A DNA stretch of 64,000 nt, from positions 17,881,741-17,945,740 of the forward strand of contig OX336348.1 of NCBI GenBank assembly GCA_946902875.1. The letters are read 5' to 3'. Shown here in pieces: positions 55,419 through 64,000 of this stretch (within the stretch, counting starts at the first letter, position 1; every line of letters starts with the position of its first letter). The position numbers were made by a program, and so were the translations under genes. This DNA comes from Nematopogon swammerdamellus (lineage: Eukaryota > Arthropoda > Insecta > Lepidoptera > Adelidae). Below the pieces are notes generated by a model. It was not told where the DNA came from. It did not search any database and was given only the letters and a program-made list of their open reading frames with translations.

Positions 55419-55503
55419 CTAGAACTACGAAGAGCCTATATTCCAACCTTAAGCCCTGCTGAAATCACATTTTTTTTTAAATAGTTATTTCTACACTCAC
55501 CAG

Positions 55504-55738
55504 GTGAAGACCGGCGTTTTCAGCGTGGACCATAACACCAAGCTGAACATCACAGAGTCTGTTCGCGCCGACACCGGTACTTATCGCATCCTAGCAACCA
55601 ATCAATATGGCACCGATGAGGTTGAAGTCGAGATCACTGTCCTCTCTGCTCCTGGCAAACCTGGTGGTCCTCTCAATGTGGCTGATGTCACTGAGAGTGG
55701 CTGCAAGCTGAGCTGGAAGAAACCTGAGGATGATGGAG
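55504..55738 (+). CDS. bt: Twitchin/projectin-like, cassette 1 exon 2 (Ig second half, Fn3 first half)
   Basis: Acceptor CTCACCAG and donor GGAG|GTGAGA. 78 codons plus one base: VKTGVFSVDHNTKLNITES, then the Ig tyrosine corner RADTGTYRILATNQYG, then VEVEITVLSAPGKPGGPLNV, the Ig-Fn3 linker, and ESGCKLSWKKPEDDGG, the first Fn3 strands with the conserved Trp. Compared with copies 2 and 3 it has Asp instead of His after GT and LN instead of II after GGP. It starts in phase 0, which fits exon 1 at 36836, and ends in phase 1. Confidence 0.9.
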
Positions 55739-55956
55739 GTGAGATCTGATGTTAATGAGAGGACTTTGAAGCATTACGAAAAATCTTAGCGTTCCATACT
55801 GACAGTGCCAAAGGGCCCATAGATTCCTTTCTTTGCAAGTGTGTCTTTGCAATTTGCTATCTATCAATGAAATATCTCAAAGAAATCTTTCCTGCGAAGG
55901 TGGTTTCTGACCACTACCACTTGACAATACTAATTCTATAACGATTATGTCCACAG

Positions 55957-56154
55957 GCAAGCCAGTGACAGGATACGTAGTAGAAAAGATGAAAAAGCCC
56001 ACTGGTAGCTGGGAACCAGTCGGCATGACCGAAGACACGGAGATAGACGTCCGTGGGCTCGAAGAGGGAGAAGATTATGAGTTCAGAGTGAAGGTCGTCA
56101 ATGAAGTGGCAGAATCGGAACCGCTGAAGACCGATGAATCCATTAAGACCTATG
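55957..56154 (+). CDS. bt: Twitchin/projectin-like, cassette 1 exon 3 (Fn3 second half)
   Basis: Acceptor TCCACAG and donor TATG|GTGAGT. Completes the split Gly codon, then KPVTGYVVEKMKKPTGSWEP and GLEEGEDYEFRVKVVNEVAE to ESEPLKTDESIKTY. This is the second half of the Fn3 fold with the conserved Tyr/Phe in YEFRV. It differs from copies 2 and 3 at VGMTEDTE (VNTTNEPE there), a loop position. Ending in phase 1, it splices in frame to exon 1 at 58534. Confidence 0.9.
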
Positions 56155-56631
56155 GTGAGTTGGATGGTAATAATTTTTTCTCAAAGAGCCCACGTACGAT
56201 ACTTGACGGACTGACACACAAAACGTTTTACTACATTTGACCATACGGGTAAAGGAGAATGCCGAATCTCGGCCCACATAAAAACGTTTTTTTGTCACAA
56301 TAAAATGTGTTTGCAATAATAGTTTAAAATATGAGGATTTTTTTTAAAACTATTTGTAGTTTAAAAGGTAGGTATGCACGATTACGTGCAGTATTGATTT
56401 GAATATTTTGAACAATCGAATAAGTGGCAATATAAAGTAGTCACCCCTTTCACATGTCCTAAGCGCACTAGCGCTGTTCTGTCTTTGTCACTTTCAAAGG
56501 AGAGACAAAGATGGACAATGCGCCCGTTCCAAAAGTTAGTTGATAGAACGTAGTGTGGTATATGACGCATGACTTCTTGCATGACGGATATAAATGTCAG
56601 GAAGGAGAGTGAGTACAGGCGTATCCCTATT

Positions 56632-57546
56632 TAGTCATATGCGTTATCAACCATTTTTGGTAACCATGATCTAACAGATATCTGTTTTCAATAACGATAT
56701 TGATATCCGTTGCGAAATATCCGTATCAAAACCGCATCAATCACGCTCTCGCTCAACGTTCTGCGCTCGTTTGTTGTAGCCAGTAACCACAGAGCAGTAA
56801 CGGTTGGACTCGGTCGACAGACACGGTGGAACTAGCAGCACCAGCTGCTAATAACGAACTAACTGACTAATGTTCTTGTTGTTACCCGCGGCGTTAGATA
56901 TTTCGTAAATATCTAAGCCTACCAACCCAAATTCGACCTTATTGATTTTATGATAGAGGGAATTTTTCCATGAAAAGATTTATTTGGTGAAACTAGAAAG
57001 TACGGTGATTGCTCGCTTATAGCGAGTCGCACGTTCTCTTTCTTGCATTTGGGGACTTACCTAAGGAGAAAGGGAAAGCATAATTATTGTCGGTTATCAG
57101 TTGTCTGTCAGCCCGCCTGGCATACGCTGTTATGCCAGGCAAATTATGCCTTCCGTCTCTCTTTAGGTAAGTCCCCAAACGCAAGAAAGAGAACGTGCAA
57201 TTACCAAATAAATCTTTCCATGGAAAAATTACCTTTATCATAAAATCAATATATGGTCGTATTTGGGTTGGTAGGCTTAGATGCTTACAAAATATCTAAC
57301 GGCGCGGGTGACAAAAAGAACAGTTGTCAGTTAGTAATTAGCAGCCGGTGCTGCTAGCTCCACCATGTCTGTCGACCGAGTCCAACCGTTACTGGTCGGT
57401 GGTTACTGGCGACAATAAACGAGCGCAGAACGTTGAGCGAGAGCGTGAGTAATGCGGTTTTGATACCGATATTTTGCTGCGCATATCAATATCGGTATTA
57501 AAAACCGATATCGCTTAGATCAAATGGTTGATAACGCAAATGACTA
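56632..57546. repeat. 0.9-kb palindrome in cassette 1 intron
   Basis: TAGTCATATGCGTTATCAAC at the left end and GTTGATAACGCAAATGACTA at the right, with arms of about 430 bp, for example GGTTGGACTCGGTCGACAGA and its complement near 57371. A smaller hairpin (GCCTGGCATA / TATGCCAGGC) sits at the centre. The right arm lacks about 50 bp found in cassette 2. Interval 56155-56631 is plain intron. Confidence 0.85.
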
Positions 57547-58533
57547 GTTTGTCTTTGACAACTATCGACATTTGGGTTTTATTTTTATTAGATTCAACAT
57601 TCTATTGCAAGTTATAAACATTTTACCAAGGAATAACTAAATTACTGCTATATAAAAAATAAAACTACTGTGATTTATGAAGTAGGAAGTAAAATCTATC
57701 ATATGTGATAAAAATCAATGTGGCACAAAAATATTTTATTGTGGGCCGGCAATGTATGGACGGAAAGGCATTCTCCTTTACAATTATCTAATTTAGCCGT
57801 TTATTTGTGCTGTGATTTGTGAGACCTTGCTTCTTACGAAATTTCATGATTCTAGGTTAACGGGAAATATTCTATAGGTTTTTGATTTGATTTGCCAATA
57901 GCAAAATATGTGACTTAAATGGCCGTATCTAGTGATTGCGTTGACTTAGATGCTTGAATTTCTTACACCTTCGAGGAAACGTAGACCTTAGTTTTGGTAT
58001 TAATTTAAACTTGATACCTCTACCCGTTCCTGAGAAAAAAGGTCTTGACAGACTGACATACAACCAGCCAGCCAGCCGGACAGACAGACAGAGAGACGGA
58101 CAACAAAGTAATTTTATAAGTGTTCCGTTTTTTCCTCCTTTGAGGTACGGAACCCTAAAAATTGATGAAAACTCTTAAAACTCTTAAAAAGACAAATTGG
58201 TCTAAGCGTCAAAGAGATGATGCGCCAAGACTCTTTTTGTCAACCTCAGTAGCTCAGTGGTGCGATCGATCGACTGTCGGTCGTAATCATAAGCACACCT
58301 GGGCGCGGTCATTGATTAGATGAGTGACAGCTTGACCGTTGGAGGCTGACATATTGATGCTCTAGAAGGTGCTAATCTTGTTGGTGTTGAACTTAACGAG
58401 GATGTTTCTGATGTTGACAATGATGATTGCCTTAATAGTGTTGAAAATAATGATAAAGATGTTATCATTATTGTGATCGTGATTATGATGATGATGACGT
58501 TGCTAACTACTATGATGACGATGTAAATTCCAG
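57547..58533 (+). other. bt: Intron to cassette 2; cassette boundary near 57944
   Basis: Contains the uninterrupted site ...AAAGGCATTCTCCTTTAC (57762) that is occupied by a SINE in cassette 3. It also has the CAGACAGACAGAGAGACGGA repeat end (about 58080) and the SINE-head fossil (58241-58348) with TAGCTCAGTGGTGCGATCG. Acceptor TTCCAG at 58533. Confidence 0.7.
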
Positions 58534-58673
58534 TAAAACCTCGCATCGACCTCGCGAACCTCAAGCCGCTCGTGGTTCGCCAGCCCCGGCCTATCTTCTT
58601 TGACGTGAATGTGGAGGGAGACCCAGCGCCCACGGTGCAGTGGTTCAAGAAATGGAAGAACGATGAGACAGAG
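58534..58673 (+). CDS. bt: Twitchin/projectin-like, cassette 2 exon 1 (Ig first half)
   Basis: 46 codons: KPRIDLANLKPLVVRQPRP, then FFDVNVEGDPAPTVQWFKKW and KNDETE. Closer to the usual twitchin Ig wording (NLKPLVVRQ) than copy 1. The donor GAG|GTTCGT is weaker than the GTTAGT of cassette 1. If it were skipped, the Ig domain would be broken but the frame not kept (140 nt), so it must be used or the module is dead. Confidence 0.85.
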
Positions 58674-58880
58674 GTTCGTTCCATTTCAAAAACGTAGAGG
58701 TTCGGAAATATGATAGGCTCTCATCATGAATGCAGCAAGTCACGTCAGGAGAAATGGGTCCAGTTCTATAGAAATATGTTATGTCAAATGTCCTTCTAGA
58801 ACTACGAAGAGCCTATATTCCAAACTTAAGCCCTGCTGAAATCACATGTTTGTTCAAATCGTTATTTCTAAACTCACCAG

Positions 58881-59115
58881 GTGAAGACCGGCGTTTTCAG
58901 CGTGGACCATAACACCAAGCTGAACATCACAGAGTCTGTTCGCGCCGACACCGGTACTTATCGCATCCTAGCAACCAATCAATATGGCACCCATGAGGTT
59001 GAAGTCGAGATCACTGTCCTCTCTGCTCCTGGCAAACCTGGTGGTCCTATCATCGTGGCTGATGTCACTGAGAGTGGCTGCAAACTGAGCTGGAAGAAAC
59101 CTGAGGATGATGGAG
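58881..59115 (+). CDS. bt: Twitchin/projectin-like, cassette 2 exon 2
   Basis: Same 235-nt exon as 55504-55738 with His in YGTHEVEVEI and GGPIIVADVTE. Splice sites are identical (CACCAG, GGAG|GTGAGA). The intron before it is 207 bp, the ancestral size. Confidence 0.9.
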
Positions 59116-59333
59116 GTGAGATCTGATGTTAATATGAGGACTTTGAAGCATTACGGAAAATCTTAGCGTTCCATACTGACAGTGCCAAAGGGCCCACAGA
59201 TTATTTTCTTTGCAAGTGTTTCTTTGCAATTTTCTATCTATCAATGAAATATCTTAAAGAAATCTTTTCTGCGAAGGTGGTTTCTGACCACTACCACTTG
59301 ACTATACTGATTCTTTAACGATTATGTCCACAG

Positions 59334-59531
59334 GCAAGCCAGTGACAGGATACGTAGTAGAAAAGATGAAAAAGCCCACTGGTAGCTGGGAACCAGTCAA
59401 CACGACCAACGAACCGGAGATAGACGTCCGTGGGCTCGAAGAGGGAGAAGATTATGAGTTCAGAGTGAAGGTCGTCAATGAAGTGGCAGAATCGGAACCG
59501 CTGAAGACCGATGAATCCATTAAGACCTATG
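59334..59531 (+). CDS. bt: Twitchin/projectin-like, cassette 2 exon 3
   Basis: Same 198-nt exon as 55957-56154. The loop reads WEPVNTTNEPEIDV. Frame intact, ends in phase 1, next acceptor at 62302. Confidence 0.9.
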
Positions 59532-60008
59532 GTGAGTTGGATGGTAATAATTTTTTCTCAAAGAGCCCACGTACGATACTTGACCGACTGACACACAAAA
59601 CGTTTTACTACATTTGACCATACGGGTAAAGGAGAATGCCGAATCTCGGCTCACATTAAAACGTTTTTGTGTCACAATAACATGTGTTTGCAATAATAGT
59701 TTAAAATATGAGAATTTTTTTTTAAACTATTTGTAGTTTAAAAGGTAGGTATGCACGATTACGTGCAGTATTGATTTGAATATTTTGAACAATCGAATAA
59801 GTGGCAATATAAAGTAGTCACCCCTTTCACATGTCCTAAGCGCACTAGCGCTGTTCTGTCTTTGTCACTTTCAAAGGAGAGACAAAGATGGACAATGCGC
59901 CCGTTCCAAAAGTTAGTTGATAGAACGTAGTGTGGTATATGACGCATGACTTCTTGCATGACGGATATAAATGTCAGGAAGGAGAGTGAGTACAGGCGTA
60001 TCCCTATT

Positions 60009-60973
60009 TAGTCATATGCGTTATCAACCATTTTTGGTAACCGTGATCTAACCGATATCTGTTTTCAATAACGATATTGATATCCGTTGCGAAATATCCG
60101 TATCAAAACCGCATCAATCACGCTCTCGCTCAACGTTCTGCGCTCGTTTGTTGTAGCCAGTAACCACAGAGCAGTAACGGTTGGACTCGGTCGACAGACA
60201 CGGTGGAACTAGCAGCACCAGCTGCTAATAACGAACTAACTGACTAATGTTCTTGTTGTTACCCGCGGCGTTAGATATTTCGTAAATATCTAAGCCTACC
60301 AACCCAAATTCGACCTTATTGATTTTATGATAAAGGGAATTTTTCCATGAAAAGATTTATTTCGTGAAACTAGAAAGTACGGTGATTGCTCGCTTATAGC
60401 GAGTCGCACGTTCTCTTTCTTGCATTTGGGGACTTACCTAAGAAGAAAGGGAAAGCATAATTATTGTCGGTTATCAGTTGTCTGTCAGCCCGCCTGGCAT
60501 ACGCTGTTATGCCAGGCAAATTATGCCTTCCATCTCTCTTTAGGTAAGTCCCCAAACGCAAGAAAGAGAACGTGCAATTATTAGCTAGCGATTCGCTATT
60601 AGCGAGCAATCGCCGTTCTTTCTAGTTTTACCAAATAAATCTTTCCATGGAAAAATTACCTTTATCATAAAATCAATATATGGTCGTATTTGGATTGGTA
60701 GGCTTAGATACTTACAAAATATCTAACGGCGCGGGTGACAACAAGAACAGTTGTCAGTTAGTTATTAGCAGCCGGTGCTGCTAGCTCCACCGTGTCTGTC
60801 GACCGAGTCCAACCGTTACTGGTCGGTGGTCACTGGCGACAATAAACGAGCGCAGAACGTTGAGCGAGAGCGTGAGTAATGCGGTTTTGACGACGATATT
60901 TTGCTGCGCATATCTATATCGGTATTAAAAACCGATATCGCTTAGATCAAATGGTTGATAACGCAAATGACTA
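60009..60973. repeat. 0.96-kb palindrome in cassette 2 intron
   Basis: Same fold-back as 56632-57546, with the right arm more complete: it keeps TAGCTAGCGATTCGCTATTA (about 60580), lost in cassette 1. It must have been in place before the cassettes were duplicated. Confidence 0.85.
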
Positions 60974-62302
60974 GTTTGTCTTTGGTAACTATCGACATTT
61001 TCGTTTTATTTTTATTAGATTCAACATTCTATTGCAAGTTATAAACATTTTACCAAGGAATAACTAAATTACTGCCATATAAAAAATAAAACTACTGTGA
61101 TTTATGAAGTAGGAAGTAAAATCTATCATATGTGATAAAAATCAATGTGGCACAAAAATATTTTATTGTGGGCCGGCAATGTATGGACGGAAAGGCATTC
61201 TTTTTTTTTTTTTTTTTTTTTATTGAAACTGACATGGTTGGCTGCATCACCTACAACATCCATGATGTCAGCCCATAACACCGGGTGAACTTGGTGCCAC
61301 GTCAGTGCTTCCCTTCGGTCGTGCCGGCTACACTGAACTGGACGGAAAACACAAACTATTTACATAGCCGTTTCGACCGACCTTTCATTCAGTGCGGTGG
61401 TACCAAACCGGGCGGGTTCAACCCTACCACCTAGTAATATAAGAAGGGAGTCATATCCCTTAGTCGCCTTTTACGACATACACGGGGAGAGATGCAGTGG
61501 GGCTATTCTTTTAAAGTACCGGCCCCACACGGTACAAAATTCTCCTTTACAATTATCTAATTTAGCCGTTTATTTGTGCTGTGATTTGTGAGACCTTGCT
61601 TCTTACGAAATTTCATGATTCTAGGTTAACGGGAAATATTCTATAGGTTTTTGATTTGATTTGCCAATAGCAAAATATGTGACTTAAATGGCCGTATCTA
61701 GTGATTGCGTTGACTTAGATGCTTGAATTTCTTACACCTTAGAGGAAACGTAGACTTTAGTTTTGATATTAATTTAAACTTGATACCTCTACCCGTTCCT
61801 GAGAAAAAAGGGCTTGACAGACAGACAGACAACCAGCCAGCCAGCCGGACAGACAGACAGAGAGACGGACAACAAAGTGATCCTATAAGTGTTCCGTTTT
61901 TTCCTCCTTTGAGGTACGGAACCCTAAAAGTTGATGAAAACTCTTAAAACTCTTAAAAAGACAAATTGGTCTAAGCGTCAAAGAGATGATGCGCCAAGAC
62001 TCTTTATGTCAACCTCGGTAGCTAAGTGGTGCGATCGATCGACTGTCGGTCGTAATCATAAGCACACCTGGGCGCGGTCACTGATTAGATGGGTGACCGC
62101 TTGACCGTTGGAGGCTAACATATTGATGCTCTAGAAGGTGCTAATCTTGTTGGTGTTGAACTTAACGAGGATGTTTCTGATGTTGACAATGATGATTGCC
62201 TTAATAGTGTTGAAAATAATGATAAAGATGTTATCATTATTGTGATCGTGATGATGATGATGATGACGTTGCTAACTACTATGATGACGATGTAAATTCC
62301 AG
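60974..62302 (+). other. bt: Intron to cassette 3; cassette boundary near 61713
   Basis: Nearly identical to 57547-58533 apart from the SINE at 61201-61538. It contains the same CAGACAGACAGAGAGACGGA repeat end (about 61850) and SINE-head fossil (62010-62118). In the fossil's A box one base differs (TAGCTAAGTGG). Confidence 0.75.
61201..61538 (-). mobile_element. SINE insertion specific to cassette 3
   Basis: A 22-nt T run at the left (minus-strand A tail), SINE body, and head ending CCACACGGTACAAA. ATTCT is repeated at 61197-61201 and 61539-61543. The homologous place in cassette 1/2 sequence (57762-57780, GGCATTCTCCTTTAC) is empty. Head type is the same as at 32-364. Confidence 0.95.
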
Positions 62303-62442
62303 TAAAACCTCGCATCGACCTCGCGAACCTCAAGCCGCTCGTGGTTCGCCAGCCCCGGCCTATCTTCTTTGACGTGAATGTGGAGGGAGACCCAGCGCCC
62401 ACGGTGCAGTGGTTCAAGAAATGGAAGAACGATGAGACAGAG
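62303..62442 (+). CDS. bt: Twitchin/projectin-like, cassette 3 exon 1 (Ig first half)
   Basis: Protein identical to copy 2 (KPRIDLANLKPLVVRQPRP...). Donor GTTCGT as in copy 2. Introns on both sides also nearly identical to cassette 2, so copies 2 and 3 are the youngest pair. Confidence 0.85.
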
Positions 62443-62649
62443 GTTCGTTCCATTTCAAAAACGTAGAGGTTCGGAAATATGATAGGCTCTCATCATGAAT
62501 GCAGCAAGTCATGTCAGGAGAAATGGGTCCAGTTCTCTAGAAATATGTTATGTCAAATGTCCTTCTAGAACTACGAAGAGCCTATATTCCAAACTTAAGC
62601 CCTGCTGAAATCACATGTTTGTTCAAATTGTTATTTCTAAACTCACCAG

Positions 62650-62884
62650 GTGAAGACCGGCGTTTTCAGCGTGGACCATAACACCAAGCTGAACATCACA
62701 GAGTCTGTTCGCGCCGACACCGGTACTTATCGCATCCTAGCAACCAATCAATATGGCACCCATGAGGTTGAAGTCGAGATCACTGTCCTCTCTGCTCCTG
62801 GCAAACCTGGTGGTCCTATCATCGTGGCTGATGTCACTGAGAGTGGCTGCAAACTGAGCTGGAAGAAACCTGAGGATGATGGAG
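62650..62884 (+). CDS. bt: Twitchin/projectin-like, cassette 3 exon 2
   Basis: Protein identical to copy 2. Intact acceptor and donor, intron before it 207 bp. Confidence 0.9.
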
Positions 62885-63102
62885 GTGAGATCTGATGTTA
62901 ATATGAGGACTTTGAAGCATTACGGAAAATCTTAGCGTTCCATACTGACAGTGCCAAAGGGCCCACAGATTATTTTCTTTGCAAGTGTTTCTTTGCAATT
63001 TTCTATCTATCAATGAAATATCTTAAAAAAATCTTTTCTGCGAAGGTGGTTTCTGACCACTACCACTTGACTATACTGATTCTTTAACGATTATGTCCAC
63101 AG

Positions 63103-63300
63103 GCAAGCCAGTGACAGGATACGTAGTAGAAAAGATGAAAAAGCCCACTGGTAGCTGGGAACCAGTCAACACGACCAACGAACCGGAGATAGACGTCCGT
63201 GGGCTCGAAGAGGGAGAAGATTATGAGTTCAGAGTGAAGGTCGTCAATGAAGTGGCAGAATCGGAACCGCTGAAGACCGATGAATCCATTAAGACCTATG
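63103..63300 (+). CDS. bt: Twitchin/projectin-like, cassette 3 exon 3
   Basis: Protein identical to copy 2 within the exon. Ends in phase 1. The gene must continue beyond the window: no stop codon, kinase or further exon is seen before 64000. Confidence 0.9.
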
Positions 63301-63777
63301 GTGAGTTGGATGGTAATGATTTTTTCTCAAAGAGCCCATGTACGATACTTGACCGACTGACACACAAAACGTTTTACTACATTTGACCATACGGGTAAAG
63401 GAGAATGCCGAATCTCGGCTCACATAAAAACGTTTTTGTGTCACAATAAAATGTATTTGCAATAATAGTTTAAAATATGAGGATTTTTTTTAAAACTATT
63501 TGTAGTTTAAATGGTAGGTATGTACGATTACGTGCAGTAATGATTTGAATATTTTGAACAATCGAATAAGTGGCAATATAAAGTAGTCACCCCTTTCACA
63601 TGTCCTAAGCGCACTAGCGCTGTTCTGTCTTTGTCACTTTCAAAGGAGAGACAAAGATGGACAATGCGCCCGTTCCAAAAGTTAGTTGATAGAACGTAGT
63701 GTGGTATATGACGCATGACTTCTTGCATGACGGATATAAATGTCAGGAAGGAGAGTGAGTACAGGCGTATCCCTATT

Positions 63778-64000
63778 TAGTCATATGCGTTATCAACCAT
63801 TTTTGGTAACCGTTATCTAACCGATATCGGTTTTCAATAACGATATTGATATCCGTTGCGAAATATCCGTATCAAAACCGCATCAATCACGCCCTCGCTC
63901 AACGTTCTGCGCTCGTTTGTTGTAGCCAGTAACCACAGAGCAGTAACGGTTGGACTCGGTCGACAGACACGGTGGAACTAGCAGCACCAGCTGCTAATAA
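63778..64000. repeat. Left arm of the cassette 3 palindrome (cut by window end)
   Basis: Same start TAGTCATATGCGTTATCAAC as at 56632 and 60009, continuing to the window edge. The right arm is expected outside. Confidence 0.8.

Larger units (their letters stand above)
36837..55503 (+). other. bt: 18.7-kb intron of cassette 1, inflated by mobile elements
   Basis: The first about 95 bp (36837-36930) and the last about 85 bp (55419-55503) align with the 207-bp introns at 58674-58880 and 62443-62649. Everything between is extra. About 30 bp of the ancestral intron (CTATAGAAATATGTTATGTC region) is missing, so the gain came with a small deletion. The acceptor CTCACCAG at 55503 is intact. Confidence 0.8.

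Noticed and set aside
58534..63300. Cassette copies as pseudoexons
   Set aside because: All frames, phases and AG/GT sites are intact in all three cassettes; the weak GTTCGT donor of exon 1 in copies 2 and 3 is noted but not enough to reject them.

Overview
The window looks like transposon-rich insect chromosome, most probably from a moth or butterfly (inferred). Grounds: spliced exons of a giant muscle Ig/Fn3 protein of the twitchin/projectin type on the + strand, several Jockey/CR1-group non-LTR retrotransposons, a BEL/Pao remnant, a mariner remnant, a Helitron/PIF1-type helicase remnant, and short repeats that I associate with lepidopteran genomes: (TATG)n-tailed elements, the 'CCGCGGCTTCGCTCGCG' motif and 'GAAGTCGGTT' ends. 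No bacterial-type gene organisation is present.

Positions 1-36047 hold no host gene that I can recognise. They hold SINE-like repeats (32-364, 7664-7978), inverted repeats (363-620 with 2240-2505; 2652-3797; 7170-7540; 12128-12302 with 12658-12836), minisatellites, and retroelements. The best preserved element lies at about 12876-17960 (- strand). Its ORF1 ends on a canonical -1 slippery heptamer followed by UAA, an 8-nt spacer and a hairpin, and ORF2 lies in the -1 frame without an upstream AUG. A 5.0-kb Jockey-type element (20331-25334, -) is nested inside another RT remnant (19560-20330 plus 25348-25430, +), with a 13-bp target duplication. Then come a BEL/Pao integrase fragment (28600-29640, -) and a repeat array of about 352 bp per unit (30711-31870).

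Positions 36048-64000 belong to the twitchin/projectin-like gene. A cassette of about 3.4 kb carrying three exons (Ig first half; Ig second half plus Fn3 first half; Fn3 second half) occurs three times: exon 1 at 36697, 58534 and 62303; exon 2 at 55504, 58881 and 62650; exon 3 at 55957, 59334 and 63103. Splice phases agree throughout, so the exons can be read as consecutive Ig-Fn3 modules. In the first cassette the intron between exons 1 and 2 has grown from about 207 bp to 18,667 bp. The extra sequence holds an LTR-like GC-rich block, a 15.9-kb segment bounded by inverted repeats of about 0.6 kb, SINEs, a mariner pseudogene, a 130-bp satellite next to a helicase fragment, a perfect long hairpin, and a 108-bp satellite in two inverted arms. 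Cassette 3 carries a SINE that is absent from cassettes 1 and 2, which orders the events.

The family calls rest on motifs read by eye. No database search was possible. Boundaries of degenerate repeats are approximate.
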